Notes: generated by a model from the sequence alone, not told the origin. Shown: positions 35,032-45,468, counted from the first letter of the stretch. The stretch is DNA of 64,000 bases from Reinekea forsetii (GCF_018860385.1 NZ_JAHKPH010000009.1:43057-107056); one strand, 5' to 3'. Made by a program: numbers and translations.

Positions 35032-35603
35032 ATATTGAATCCACAGAGAGGACGCTTGATTTAACCGGACACTTTTTAATCGCCATGCCAGATATGGGTG
35101 ATCCTGTATTCTCAGGTACAGTTACTTACTTGTTGGTGCATGATGATGACGGAGCTTTAGGTGTCATTATTAATCGTCCGCTAGAGGTGGAACTGCAAGA
35201 GGTTTTCAAAGCCGCCCAGATTGAAACCTATGAACCTGAAGTAGGAGAGTTGCCTGTTTATCATGGCGGTCCGGTAACACCAGAGCAGGGTTTCATTTTG
35301 CATCGGCGGCGAGAGCGGTCTTGGGCAAGTGCTATCACCAACGATGAGCTGAGCTTAACAACCAGCCGAGATATTCTTGTTGATATTGCGAGTAAAAAAG
35401 GTCCAGAAGAGTATCTATTTTGCTTAGGCTATTCTGGTTGGACTAAAGGCCAGCTTGAAGAGGAGCTTAAAACAAATGCTTGGCTAACGGTTAAAGCGGA
35501 TACTGATATTATTTTTGCACCCAACGCTGAAAAATACACTCAAGCCTTAAAACAGCTCGGTATAGACCAAGCTGTTTTGTCTGGGCAAGGTGGTCAAGCC
35601 TAA
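35028..35603 (+). CDS. algH: YqgE/AlgH family protein
   Basis: A 191-residue cytoplasmic protein matching YqgE/Alg[20 protein letters not shown] at the start, [13 protein letters not shown], the VYHGGPV motif and [16 protein letters not shown] near the end. Structures are known for the family but the molecular role is not settled. Its ATG overlaps the MFS stop, and its own stop overlaps the convergent chemoreceptor gene by 4 bp. Confidence 0.93.
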   Translation: MNIESTERTLDLTGHFLIAMPDMGDPVFSGTVTYLLVHDDDGALGVIINRPLEVELQEVFKAAQIETYEPEVGELPVYHGGPVTPEQGFILHRRRERSWASAITNDELSLTTSRDILVDIASKKGPEEYLFCLGYSGWTKGQLEEELKTNAWLTVKADTDIIFAPNAEKYTQALKQLGIDQAVLSGQGGQA

Positions 35604-37603
35604 ATTTTAAACTGATTGACCAATTCACTTTGTGTCGTTGAAAGCTCGTTTAATTTGTTTGAGTTTTCAGCGCCTTGTTGAGCGCTTTCGGCAATATTTT
35701 CTGACATATCCGATATTTGAATGATGTTTTGGCTTACTTCTTTTGCAACAGCACTTTGCTCTTCAGATGCTGTGGCTATCGTTCGGCTCATGTCATTTAC
35801 TAGCTCCAAGCTATCGACCATTTTATTCAACGAACGGAAGGTGGCTTGAGTTTTTTCTACCGAAACATCGGCACTGCTTACGTTTTCTTCTACAATTTTA
35901 ACCGCTTTAGAAGAGTTAGTTTGCAAGGCGGTAATCATTTCTCGAATCTCGTCTGCTGAAGATTGTGAGCGGTTTGCAAGCGATCTAACTTCATCGGCTA
36001 CCACGGCAAAGCCTCGTCCTTGTTCACCCGCACGAGCTGCCTCGATAGCGGCATTTAAGGCTAATAGGTTCGTTTGCTCGGCAATACTTTGAATAACATT
36101 CAAAATTTCACCTATTTTCTGGCTATCATTTGAAAGCGAATTAATGACTTGAGAAGCCTCATCTAAAGACGCCTTTAAATGCTCAACGAACTCAACATTT
36201 TCACTAATGGTTGCAATGTTTTGCTGCGCGTAATTGGTCACGCTGGTCACTTCGGCACTGGTTTGTTCGGCGTTGGAAGCAACTTCTAATACGGCGGCTT
36301 CCATCTCGGTCACGGCGGCGGCCACTGAATCTGTTTGTTCTTTTTGTGCACTGACATCAAGATTGGTTTGCTGACTCATGTCGTAACTTTTTTGAGAAAC
36401 TTCTTTGATGGTGACAGCTGATTCCTGCACCTTAGAAATAAGCAAACTGAGCTGGTCGGAAATTAAATTGATGTGATCAGAAATAAGACCCATTTCCGCA
36501 CCGTAATTGGTTTTTATACGATCCGATAAATTTCCACTGGCAATTTTATCTAAAGCTTCCATGATGCCCGCTAAAGGGTAATGAATAGAACGAAATACGT
36601 TAACACCAATTAAAATAGAAACTGTTAAAGTGATGAGAAATAGAGAAATACCTAACAGGTTGGCTTGTTTAGCGACATCTTTTGCCTCTGAAACAGCGGT
36701 ATCGGTTGTGTTGCGAACCTGACCGACGAAGGCCGACATATTTTGAGTGGCGAGATTGACTAAATCGGCTAGGGTTTGTAATTCATTTTGGCTGTCGCTG
36801 GTGAGTTGAACATATAATTTATGGCGTTGAAACAAACCCTCAGGCTCAGCAATTGCGCGATTCAATAAGGATACAATTTGTTCAACGTCACCCGCTTGAG
36901 AGGGTAAGCTAGAGGAGATATTATTAACTTTTTCGTTAATTCCACTTAAGTAATTCATTAACTCTGATTCAACTTTCACCAGCCGCTCTGGGTCTAAAAT
37001 GGTCAGTGCTTGCTGAATGAAAGATTGAGCGCTGATTGCTTGGCGTTGAATGAACTCTAAATCCCAAACGGCGCTTTCCGCATTTTGCCGCTTTGCGGTG
37101 TTGACAATAGAGTTTAAGTCTTGATTAAAAAACAACCATTCGCCATTGAAATATTCAAGCTCTTTTATCGCGTTAACGCGTGCTTCAACCTTGGTATCTT
37201 GCAAGTCTAAGTGATGACGAGATAGTTCAAAAATTTGTTGAGACAACTCGTCAACATTACTCGCACCGCTGTCATAGTCGGGTAGAGCACTGAGCTTTGT
37301 GCGAACAAGCGCTAAGTTTTGTTCGTATTTTGACGTCGCTAATTCAAAGTTTTGTCTCAGCTGAGCTAATTTTTCAGCATCCTCCGCATTGGCATGTTGC
37401 ATCACGGCTCGGTTGGCGTCCTGTACGTTTAAAAGAAGCGTATTGGCGTTATCGAGTAGCTGACCTAGCGTGGTTGCGGTGTATTCTAATTGGCTCGTGA
37501 GCTTATTATTCGACGTCAGTGAAAAGCCCGCCATCGCAAATATCAGCAAGCATGTGAGTGTAAACCCCAGTGCGACGCGTTGAACCAAAGAAATTTTTAA
37601 CAT
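35600..37603 (-). CDS. Methyl-accepting chemotaxis protein
   Basis: A 667-residue receptor: membrane helix 1 (about 8-28), a large helical periplasmic domain of about 285 residues, membrane helix 2 (about 315-335), HAMP, and a long cytoplasmic signalling hairpin with the invariant tip [18 protein letters not shown] (about 506-523). The periplasmic part looks like a four-helix or double four-helix bundle, ligand unknown. The C-terminus lacks a CheR-docking NWETF-type tail. No che genes are in the window. Confidence 0.93.
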   Translation of the reverse strand: MLKISLVQRVALGFTLTCLLIFAMAGFSLTSNNKLTSQLEYTATTLGQLLDNANTLLLNVQDANRAVMQHANAEDAEKLAQLRQNFELATSKYEQNLALVRTKLSALPDYDSGASNVDELSQQIFELSRHHLDLQDTKVEARVNAIKELEYFNGEWLFFNQDLNSIVNTAKRQNAESAVWDLEFIQRQAISAQSFIQQALTILDPERLVKVESELMNYLSGINEKVNNISSSLPSQAGDVEQIVSLLNRAIAEPEGLFQRHKLYVQLTSDSQNELQTLADLVNLATQNMSAFVGQVRNTTDTAVSEAKDVAKQANLLGISLFLITLTVSILIGVNVFRSIHYPLAGIMEALDKIASGNLSDRIKTNYGAEMGLISDHINLISDQLSLLISKVQESAVTIKEVSQKSYDMSQQTNLDVSAQKEQTDSVAAAVTEMEAAVLEVASNAEQTSAEVTSVTNYAQQNIATISENVEFVEHLKASLDEASQVINSLSNDSQKIGEILNVIQSIAEQTNLLALNAAIEAARAGEQGRGFAVVADEVRSLANRSQSSADEIREMITALQTNSSKAVKIVEENVSSADVSVEKTQATFRSLNKMVDSLELVNDMSRTIATASEEQSAVAKEVSQNIIQISDMSENIAESAQQGAENSNKLNELSTTQSELVNQFKI

Positions 37604-37782
37604 CAGACTGCCTTAGAATGGATATTTAGAAGGGATATCGACAATTATAGCTAAAACTTGAGTGTTTGCTCGGTAAAGATAACGGTAAATGGCGTGAATA
37701 GGGCGTTCGAGGTATAGGGGGAACTTATGTTAGAGTGTTGGCTTTAGAAAATCATCCATGTAGATAGGAGGAACCCAGTGAT

Positions 37783-39066
37783 ATGAGTAATTTAAGGGAT
37801 GAGTTTAAGGTCATTGTTGAGCCGTGGTTAGAATTTTTACCCGGTGGAGCAGAAGCTTGGTTTGAATGGCTGGTGGTGGCCTGGATTGGTGTTTTTGCTG
37901 TATTTCTTCACTTAGTTTTGCATTTGTTTGTTCGACATTATGTCGCCAATTGGATTTCACTTTGGACGTCGAAATTAAAGGGCAACTGGCAATTTTCGTT
38001 ATTTAGCCATAATTTGTTTCGTCGTGCTTCTTTTGTGATACAAGGTGCGGTTGTTCAATTGCAATCAGTTTGGTGGTTAGATGAGAGCTCGACCATCTTC
38101 AAAGTCATCAAATTTGCCAGCGATCAATGGATACTGCTGTTTCTATTGTTAACCCTGTTTTCTGTGTTAGACGTTTTTCATGGGGTTTGGAATCGCCGTG
38201 CTTCGGACGGAAACCATTTTCCAATAAAGGGCATTCTGCAAACGATTAAATTACTGGCGTCATTGTTTATCGGGTTAGTCGCTATTGCACTGCTCATTGG
38301 CAAATCACCGCTATTGCTGCTCAGTGGGTTAGGCGCGTTATCCGCCGTGATGATGTTGGTGTTTAAAGACCCCATTTTAGGGTTAGTGGCGGGTATTCAA
38401 CTTTCCGCAAACGACATGTTGGCCGTTGGCGATTGGCTAGAAATGCCCAAATATGGTGCCGATGGCGATGTCATTGATATCGCATTAACCACCGTTAAGG
38501 TGCGCAATTGGGATAAAACCATTACGACCATTCCTGCATATGCCCTTATTTCGGATTCGTTTAAGAATTGGCGAGGCATGACCGAGTCGGGCGGGCGTAG
38601 AATTAGCCGCAGCGTGTTGATTGAAACTAGCAGTATTCGGTTCTTAGATGAAGCATTGTTGGCTGATTTGAATAAATCAGAATTGGTTGGGCGCTATTTA
38701 AGCGAACGGCTTGAGCAAATTGAAGCCGAGAACAAGCAAAAGAATGTCGATATGGGCGTTCTAGTGAATGGTCGAAGGCTTACGAATATTGGTACTTTCC
38801 GCCAATATTTAGTGAACTATTTGCAAAGTCATCCTTGCATTCATAAAGATATGACACTGATGGTTCGGCAACTGGCACCCACTTCAGAAGGGCTGCCGAT
38901 TCAAATATATGCGTTCACCAATACTACCAGTTGGGGAGAGTACGAAAATATTCAAGCCGATATCTTTGATCATATATTTGCAGCGATGCCGGCCTTTGAT
39001 TTACGCATTCATGAAGCGCCAACGGGAAATGATGTCCGTGCGCTACAGCGCAATTTAAGGGCTTAA
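37783..39066 (+). CDS. Mechanosensitive ion channel, YbdG/MscM type
   Basis: A 427-residue protein of the MscS superfamily, close in length to YbdG. About five hydrophobic helices (roughly 27-50, 95-135, 150-195) precede the pore-lining region LLLLSGLGALSAVMMLVFKDPILGLVAGIQ-like segment and the beta domain (GDWLEMPKYGADGDVIDI) that defines MscS proteins. It would open under osmotic downshock. AGGAGG lies 11 bp upstream of the ATG. A terminator follows. Confidence 0.9.
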   Translation: MSNLRDEFKVIVEPWLEFLPGGAEAWFEWLVVAWIGVFAVFLHLVLHLFVRHYVANWISLWTSKLKGNWQFSLFSHNLFRRASFVIQGAVVQLQSVWWLDESSTIFKVIKFASDQWILLFLLLTLFSVLDVFHGVWNRRASDGNHFPIKGILQTIKLLASLFIGLVAIALLIGKSPLLLLSGLGALSAVMMLVFKDPILGLVAGIQLSANDMLAVGDWLEMPKYGADGDVIDIALTTVKVRNWDKTITTIPAYALISDSFKNWRGMTESGGRRISRSVLIETSSIRFLDEALLADLNKSELVGRYLSERLEQIEAENKQKNVDMGVLVNGRRLTNIGTFRQYLVNYLQSHPCIHKDMTLMVRQLAPTSEGLPIQIYAFTNTTSWGEYENIQADIFDHIFAAMPAFDLRIHEAPTGNDVRALQRNLRA

Positions 39067-39081
39067 TTAAGACTCAAAAAA

Positions 39082-39118
39082 AGCCAGTTCACCGATGAGT
39101 GAGCTGGCTTTTAGTTTT
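39082..39118 (+). terminator. Rho-independent terminator after the mscM-like gene
   Basis: AGCCAGTTCAC pairs with GTGAGCTGGCT (one mismatch), followed by TTTAGTTTTT. It marks the edge of the core genome before the IS66 remnant. Confidence 0.8.
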
Positions 39119-39119
39119 T

Positions 39120-40303
39120 CTAGTTGTTTAAACTAGACTCATTAACCGCATTATTATTGTCGATCGGTAAATGCCCATTATTGATATATTCTGTCAGACC
39201 TTTCCAATGCTTTAAGCTGTACGCGATGGCTTCACCGAACTTACCCTTTGGAGCAACCTGCTCAATCTTCTTCTCCAGCTTCTGTTTTAACTTAGCTAAG
39301 ATCGGACGCGCTTTTTCATCTCGGGCTCGTTTTTTATCTTTCGCCGTTTTACCTTTTAAACTCTTTTCAAGGCCGTACAGCTTTTGGATCAGTCTGATCA
39401 GTTCGGTGATCGCTGGACTCTTCTTACCTCTCGGTAACGCCTTTTCCGCGTCCATAAATTTCCGGCGTGGGTGCGCCCAGCACTGAGCGTGCTGTAACTG
39501 ATACGTTTCAACGGCACCTAATAACCAGCATAACCGTCCGTCATGACCGCGCCTTTGCAATCCGCCAATAATTGTGTGGTAACCGAGCCACTGCGGCTCG
39601 GACTGTAGTGGAACAAGGTGATGTCCTTGCCGTGCTTGGCCAGCTTACCCGGCGGGGCTTTGGCTCGGCGTATCCACATGTAGGATTTTGAACTGGCCGC
39701 CTTGCTAGGTTCTTTATTCACCTGGACGCTGGTTTCCGCCATGAGGATTAGGGGCGCTTGGTGAATTTCACGTTCAAAGCAATCGATGACCGGTTGTATC
39801 GACTCACTGAGGTTCAGCATCCAGTTGGCGAGCGTGTTGCGCGGTAGGTCGATGCCATAGAGGTTGAAGATATGGCTCTGACGATGTAGCGGTAAGGCAC
39901 CTTGGAACTTTGCCGTGACAACAAAGGCTTGCAGTTCAACTCCCGCGTTGCTCTTGGGCAGTTAGGTGGGTTCCGGTTTGGCGATGATCACGTCGCCCTC
40001 GCACGCTGGGCAGGCGTATTTGGCGCGAACATGCTGCTCAACAAACACTTGCGCGGGGATGACATTCAGCTTTTCGCTGATGTCTTCACCGATCCGTGTT
40101 TTCTGACAACCGCAACGGCAGGCTTTGTCGTGCTCGACACGGCGACGTTCTAGATGGCTCGGTAAGGGTTTACGACCTCGCTTCGCGGCTGGCTTTTGCG
40201 CGTCGTTCGGTGAGTCGTTAATTCGATTTAGCTTTTTTTTTTTGCATCTACAAAAATTACTTTTTTGGGCATTACTGGAGCTTGTAGTTGTAAAAGCTCC
40301 CAC
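39120..40303 (-). pseudogene. Degenerate IS66-family transposase
   Basis: Three fragments together cover most of an IS66 TnpC. N-terminal zinc-finger part: RRRVEHDKACRCGCQKT and YACPACEGDV (39962-40303). Middle catalytic part: HRQSHIFNLYGIDLPRNTLA through VMTDGYAGY. C-terminal part: HAQCWAHPRRKF through IDNNNAVNE (to 39120). An in-frame TAA at 39962-39964 separates parts 1 and 2, and a frameshift near 39540 separates 2 and 3. The extreme N- and C-termini and the tnpA/tnpB genes are missing, so the element is inactive. Confidence 0.9.
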
Positions 40304-40673
40304 TTATAACACTCGGTAAATCAACTTGATCAACGTTAGCCTAATGCCCAATTCAAGCATTAGAAAAAAATAACCGGCTTAAAATCAATTAATAACAATA
40401 ACTTAGAGAGTGAATGCCAAAAGTTTTACCCGAACACAGTCAATCACCCAAGTTAGGTCTTATTCTCTCAAAGTCCGCTCCGTGGTGGGAGCGGAAGTAA
40501 CCGCCTTTATTGAGTTAGGTGCTCACTGTTCGATAGCGGACATAAACTGGACGAGCGAACAAGGCATCAGAAACAATCGCTCCTGAATTAAGCTATCAAG
40601 GCAAAGTAGGCGTTTCATTGTTATAGAACTGTAACAACTATCCTGGCACTTGAAACGTTTGCTAAGTTGATGA
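40304..40673. other. Island intergenic stretch without recognisable gene
   Basis: About 370 bp between the IS66 remnant and the interrupted hypothetical gene. The only clear structure is a perfect 8-bp hairpin at 40474-40495 (TCCGCTCC/GGAGCGGA). Short open frames are present on both strands but show no recognisable protein. Confidence 0.5.
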
Positions 40674-41735
40674 TCATTTTTTAATTTCTTTATCATAAGA
40701 AAACAAGCTCCTGTTTTGCTCGTAATCGTCAACTGTTACAACTGATTTAAATAGGCTGTTAAATAAACGTTCAAACTCAACCATTTCAGAACTTGTTTTA
40801 TAGAAGTAGACAAATTTATTGAGTGCGTCTCTATTTCCATATCTAGCAGCAGAATATGAGATCATAATCTCATCCCACTCGCCGACTACAAGTGAATTGC
40901 TACTTGTACTTTTCCAAATGTCATTCGCAAGTGCTTCAATGTTATCATAGCCTGCTTTTTCTAAAGACATAAACGTTAAATATCTATTTTGCCCTTCTAC
41001 AGCATACTTTCTAAGCTTGTCCTCGGCTTCCGTTCCTTTTAGGGAACTGGCAGATACCTCGATCAAAGCATCGCTAATAAGTTCTTGATCAGACTTTAGC
41101 TGTTGGTCAAGCAAAGAATCAAAAGTAGAAGGCTTCTCATGATGCATTCCAGCATTAACAGCTATCTGCATGAGCATGGGGTTTGTAGAAATGTAATCTT
41201 CAATTAAATAATAGTTTTCTGATGTGATGGCATTGTACAGAGCCATTTCAACATATGTATCTGCAGGGTTTTGAAGAAATAGCTCTAGTAATAACTCTGG
41301 ATTTTCTTCAGATAATTGGACGAGCGGTATCATTTCTCTATCGTTGTCTGAGAAGCTCATTTGATCCTCATAACTCTTTGAGAATGCGGTATACCACTCA
41401 AGTATTTCACTCTCGGATAGTGTGTCAAAGTCCGGGTTGAAAATTGAAGTTAGGGATTTATTGCTTAGACTTGAAGCGTTTGCCTCGGATATCCTTATAT
41501 TTATTTTGCTCTCGGTAGGGGCAATTTATTGAGTCGTGTCAACTTGCAAGGATGCGTTTTTAATACGCTTTTCTAGATTGTCTAGTGAGACTCTAATTTC
41601 GGATAGTGCCTGTTGCACTTGCTCTTGATGAAGTTCCTGGTCATGCTTTACACCAATTAAACTAATTGTTTGAAGCACAACAAGCACTAGTAGAATTATG
41701 CGAGCAACGTAGTTTGATACAGCGCTCTGTTTCAA
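40674..41735 (-). pseudogene. Membrane-anchored hypothetical protein interrupted by one in-frame stop
   Basis: From an ATG at 41735 the frame codes 69 residues (membrane helix about 10-28, then a helical region ending QVDTTQ), meets a TAA at 41526-41528, then continues open in the same frame for 283 residues to 40674. The part just after the stop has no normal start codon until an ATG at 41360, yet its composition is protein-like (ESEILEWYTAFSKSYEDQ). The simplest reading is one about 352-residue protein with a nonsense mutation; reinitiation at 41360 could still give a 228-residue fragment. Family not recognised. Confidence 0.6.
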
Positions 41736-41852
41736 TTTGCTCTTCCCTTAATAATTCACCCAATGTGGATCGCTTTTATCTAAATTCCATCATTCTAATT
41801 AGACCACAATTCCGAGGTTTCGTCTTATTCATAAAAATATAATATGTGACCT

Positions 41853-42165
41853 CTACCACAATATTGAGCACTGTTCGTAGATGGTATTGAAGTGTAAAGG
41901 TATCGTCTGTAATCTCCGAAAGGAATTTGAACTTACACTAAATAAATTTATCGATACAACAAGGCTGATGGCTTTCTTGTACATTTGAAGCTTAACTTCA
42001 TGTTCACTTGAGCGACCTTCGAAAGTTGAATATTGTTCCGCAAACCACTTAAAAAGCAAGCTTGCTTTGTCCAGAATTTTGTTGTTTCAGGCTCCATTGC
42101 GCCTGTTCCACGCAGTTTACCTCGTTGTTTGAGCCAAGCAGCAAAGGCGGTATTTCCGAGACATA
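41853..42165 (-). pseudogene. Unrecognised degenerate coding fragments
   Basis: The minus strand has two overlapping frames with protein-like composition: one gives NTAFAAWLKQRGKLRGTGAM (42165 downward) and the next KWFAEQYSTFEGRSSEHEVK (42059 downward). Neither has a good start or a complete domain. A frameshifted remnant of one gene is possible. I do not recognise it. Confidence 0.25.
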
Positions 42166-42170
42166 AAAAA

Positions 42171-42200
42171 AACCCCTGAAACGTATGGTTTTCAAGGGTT
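42171..42200 (-). terminator. Terminator of the nrdJa-nrdJb operon
   Basis: An AACCCTTGAAAAC/GTTTCAGGGGTT imperfect stem on the minus strand, followed by eight T. It lies 67 bp beyond the nrdJb stop. Confidence 0.75.
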
Positions 42201-42266
42201 CTGGGTCTTTTTTTAATTTTTGTGTTTTCTTACTTTAACCGCCTTAACTTTACAATGTTTATGCCG

Positions 42267-42989
42267 TTATTGACACTTTGAATCGCCGCAGTTTAGGCAA
42301 GTTAGACAACCGTCCATAATGATGGCTGCTTTGGTGTTACACTTTTTACATACGTGGGCATCGGCTGGAAAGTCACCAGAATCGGCGGCATCGCCAGATT
42401 TTGGTGCTGCAGTTGCTGCTTCATATTGCTTTCGCTTTTCTTCGATCAGTTTTTGCTGATGCTCATCTAAGCCTTCTTCTTTAATCATACCGATCATTTT
42501 TAAGTGCTTTTCAACGACATCGCCAATTTCAGCAACAAGACTCGGCATAAATTTACCACCGCGTTTGAAATAACCGCCTTGTGGATCAAATACAGCGCTA
42601 AGCTCATCGACAATAAAGGTTATGTCTCCACCTTTACGGAAAACCGCCGAGATAAGTAACGTCAGTGCAACAACCCACTGGTAGTGCTCCATGTTTTTCG
42701 AGTTTATAAAAATCTCGAACGGGCGTCTTACTTCGTGCTCCGTACCTTCGTTTAACACCATGTCGTTAATGGTGACGTACATAGCATGTTCAGACATCGG
42801 CGTTTTAATTTTATAAGTAGAACCAATGAGCATTTCGGCACGCTCGACTGACTCATGCATTTGCTCAATTTGAGCTTGTGCATTTTTTTCCGCTTGAGCG
42901 GCATCGTTAGCTAACTGAGCGGCTTTTTTCTCGGGTGTTACAACATCAAAGCCGACAATTTTTTGATTAATCTTTTTCATTTCAGTCAT
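42267..42989 (-). CDS. nrdJb: Adenosylcobalamin-dependent ribonucleotide reductase, small split subunit NrdJb
   Basis: A 240-residue protein equal to the C-terminal part of class II ribonucleotide reductases, encoded separately as in Pseudomonas. It has a TSCPD-type domain (RRPFEIFINSKNMEHYQW and ALTLLISAVFRKGGD) and a cysteine-rich end (CKKCNTKAAIIMDGCLTCLNCGDSKC) that supplies the redox-active cysteines needed to re-reduce the active site. Its ATG lies 2 bp after the nrdJa stop. Confidence 0.88.
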   Translation of the reverse strand: MTEMKKINQKIVGFDVVTPEKKAAQLANDAAQAEKNAQAQIEQMHESVERAEMLIGSTYKIKTPMSEHAMYVTINDMVLNEGTEHEVRRPFEIFINSKNMEHYQWVVALTLLISAVFRKGGDITFIVDELSAVFDPQGGYFKRGGKFMPSLVAEIGDVVEKHLKMIGMIKEEGLDEHQQKLIEEKRKQYEAATAAPKSGDAADSGDFPADAHVCKKCNTKAAIIMDGCLTCLNCGDSKCQ

Positions 42990-42991
42990 CC

Positions 42992-45142
42992 TTAAAACTT
43001 CCCGTAGTAGCCTTCTTTGAGTGCATCGAATAGGTTGGCGGCTGTATGTTCTTCACCGTCGTACTCTACCTTTTCATTACCTTTCAGCTCAATATTGCTG
43101 CCATCTTCAAGTTGGAAACGGTAAGTTGTATTTTCTAAATCTTCTTCTTTAACTAATACGCCTTGGAATGCTTCTGGGTTAAACCTAAAGGTAGTACAAC
43201 CTTTTAGACCTTTCTCGTAGGCATATAAGTAAATGTCTTTAAAGTCATCGAACGGGTAGTCCGTTGGAATGTTCGCTGTTTTAGAAATAGATGAATCAAT
43301 CCACAACTGAGAAGCGGCTTGAATGTCTACATGTTGCTTCGGCGAAATGGTCTCAGAAGACACGAAATATTCTGGTAATTGCTCTTCTGGGTCTGTGCTA
43401 AAAGGCATTGCTTTTTGGTTGATCAGCTCGCGATAAGCCAGCAGTTCAAACGAGAAAACATCGACTTTTTCTTTCGACTTTTTGCCTTCTCGAATAATGT
43501 TTCGGCTGTAATGGTGTGCAAAGCTAGGCTCAATACCATTACTGGCGTTGTTAGCAATAGACAACGAAATTGTACCTGTCGGTGCAATTGATGAGTGGTG
43601 GGTGAAGCGAGCGCCTGTTTGCGCGAGTTCAGACACCAACTCAGGTGCCACAGACGCTAATTTTTGCATATAGCGGCTGTATTTGGCGTGCAAGATACGT
43701 CCTGGCAATTTGTCGCCAACCTGATAGCCATCTTGAAGTAGTTCAGGACGTTGGCGCGTCATTTCATGAGTGATCTCGAACTCTTCATCCATGATTGGAG
43801 CAGCGCCTTTCTCTTTAGAAAGCTCTAATGACGTCTGCCAGCCAGAAAGTGCCATTTCTTTGGTCACTTCTTCTGTGAATTCAACCGACTTTTCATCGCC
43901 ATATTTCATCTGCAACATGGCAATGGTGCTGCCTAACCCTAGATAGCCCATACCATGACGGCGTTTGCGTTCAATTTCGCGTCGTTGACCTTCAAGAGGT
44001 AGGCCATTGATCTCAACCACGTTATCGAGCATGCGGGTGAAGATACTGACAACTTTACGATATTTATCCCAATTAAAACGGGCTTTATCGGTAAATGGGT
44101 TTTCGACAAAGTGAGTTAAGTTGATCGAGCCGAGTAAGCAGCTTCCATACGGCGGCAACGGTTGCTCTCCGCAAGGGTTTGTTGCTCGGATTGTTTCGCA
44201 GAACCAGTTGTTGTTCATCTCATTAACTTTATCGATCAAGATAAAGCCAGGCTCAGCAAAATCATAAGTGGAGGTCATGATGATGTTCCACAAATTGCGT
44301 GCTTTGATGACGCGGTAAACACGGCAAGCGGTTTCACCTTGCTCATTCTGCATGTATCCATCTTTGACATGCCAGTCTTTCCAAATGATTTGGGCAGGGT
44401 CATTCACATCTAAGGAGTCGCGTTTAACTTCTGCTTCGCTAACTGGGAACACCAGTGGCCAATCGGCATCGTTGACGACCGATTCGATAAATTCAGACGT
44501 TACTAATAATGATAAGTTAAATTGGCGCAAACGGCCGTCTTCACGCTTAGCTTTGATGAAATCGATAACGTCTGGGTGGCTGACATCAAATGTAGCCATT
44601 TGGGCACCACGACGGCCACCTGCGCTAGAAACGGTAAAACACATGCGATCGTAAATATCCATAAAGGATAAAGGACCCGATGTATAAGCGCCTGCACCGC
44701 TGACAAAAGCATTTCGAGGGCGTAGCGTTGAGAATTCGTATCCAATACCACAACCTGCTTTCAACGTAAGGCCAGCCTCATGAACTTTCTCTAAGATACC
44801 GTCCATAGAGTCTTCAATAGTGCCCGAAACGGTGCAGTTAATGGTCGATGTGGCTGGTTTATGAGCTAAGGCACCCGCATTAGAGGTAATTCGACCGGCT
44901 GGGATTGCGCCGTTCTCAAGTGCCCAGGTAAACTTTTCACGCCATTCTTGCTGCTTCTTTTTACCTTTTTCGACGGAAGAAAGTGCCTCAGCAACGCGTA
45001 CAAAGGTGCCTTTCATGTCTTGATCAACTGCTTCGCCTTGAGCGTTTTTCAGGCGGTACTTAGCATCCCAAATATCAAGTGATGCGGGTTGGTGGTCTAT
45101 TTTTATGCAGTTGTCACGATCCAGTTGTGTGTTATCCGTCAT
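42992..45142 (-). CDS. nrdJa: Adenosylcobalamin-dependent ribonucleotide reductase, catalytic subunit NrdJa
   Basis: A 716-residue class II reductase: KAGCGIGYEFSTLRPRN near the N-terminal active-site cysteine, the loop NPCGEQPLPPYGSCLLGSIN (about 322-341) with the radical cysteine, and a C-terminal barrel with APTGTISLSIANNASNG. It lacks the C-terminal cysteine tail, which is on NrdJb. It reduces ribonucleotides with a B12 radical, so needs no oxygen. No cobalamin riboswitch is visible upstream. It is the only reductase in this window. Confidence 0.93.
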   Translation of the reverse strand: MTDNTQLDRDNCIKIDHQPASLDIWDAKYRLKNAQGEAVDQDMKGTFVRVAEALSSVEKGKKKQQEWREKFTWALENGAIPAGRITSNAGALAHKPATSTINCTVSGTIEDSMDGILEKVHEAGLTLKAGCGIGYEFSTLRPRNAFVSGAGAYTSGPLSFMDIYDRMCFTVSSAGGRRGAQMATFDVSHPDVIDFIKAKREDGRLRQFNLSLLVTSEFIESVVNDADWPLVFPVSEAEVKRDSLDVNDPAQIIWKDWHVKDGYMQNEQGETACRVYRVIKARNLWNIIMTSTYDFAEPGFILIDKVNEMNNNWFCETIRATNPCGEQPLPPYGSCLLGSINLTHFVENPFTDKARFNWDKYRKVVSIFTRMLDNVVEINGLPLEGQRREIERKRRHGMGYLGLGSTIAMLQMKYGDEKSVEFTEEVTKEMALSGWQTSLELSKEKGAAPIMDEEFEITHEMTRQRPELLQDGYQVGDKLPGRILHAKYSRYMQKLASVAPELVSELAQTGARFTHHSSIAPTGTISLSIANNASNGIEPSFAHHYSRNIIREGKKSKEKVDVFSFELLAYRELINQKAMPFSTDPEEQLPEYFVSSETISPKQHVDIQAASQLWIDSSISKTANIPTDYPFDDFKDIYLYAYEKGLKGCTTFRFNPEAFQGVLVKEEDLENTTYRFQLEDGSNIELKGNEKVEYDGEEHTAANLFDALKEGYYGKF

Positions 45143-45206
45143 GCTAAGCGCCTCTAATGCTCAAAGGTGGATGAGAAGTGTACTTGTGTTGCGAAGCATT
45201 CTAAAC

Positions 45207-45223
45207 CACTACCTGTAGTAGTG
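45207..45223. promoter_or_regulatory. Dyad upstream of nrdJa
   Basis: CACTAC-N5-GTAGTG lies 64 bp upstream of the nrdJa start within a 326-bp gap. It is a possible operator. Its length does not match the usual NrdR box (CAC-N8-GTG), so the regulator is unknown. I see nothing else in the gap besides the gatB terminator. Confidence 0.3.
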
Positions 45224-45424
45224 TGAAGGGCTAAAATACCCATAAATTGTGTTTTGAATGGTTGACTTTAGTGCAGGGTGCATAACTTGAGGGTTTCGAG
45301 CGAATTGCAAATTTAAAATATTTTTGAGGCTGTGATTAAGTTCAAAACTTCAGACATTTCGAGAAAAATTAAACGCTGTTCAAATGGTTGGAAGTTGATC
45401 ATAAAAGTGCTGGCTGTATAAAAA

Positions 45425-45454
45425 TGCAGCAAAGGAGGCGATCCCTTTGCTGCA
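45425..45454 (-). terminator. Rho-independent terminator after gatB
   Basis: A perfect 11-bp stem (TGCAGCAAAGG and complement) with an eight-base loop, then ATTTTTATA on the minus strand. Confidence 0.85.
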
Positions 45455-45468
45455 CTGGCTTGCAAGAT

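Noticed and set aside
45207-45223. NrdR box
   Set aside because: The dyad is CAC-N11-GTG rather than CAC-N8-GTG, and no second copy at the usual spacing is present.
45143-45468. Cobalamin riboswitch upstream of nrdJa
   Set aside because: No B12-box-like sequence or suitable multi-helix arrangement could be found by eye in the 326-bp gap.
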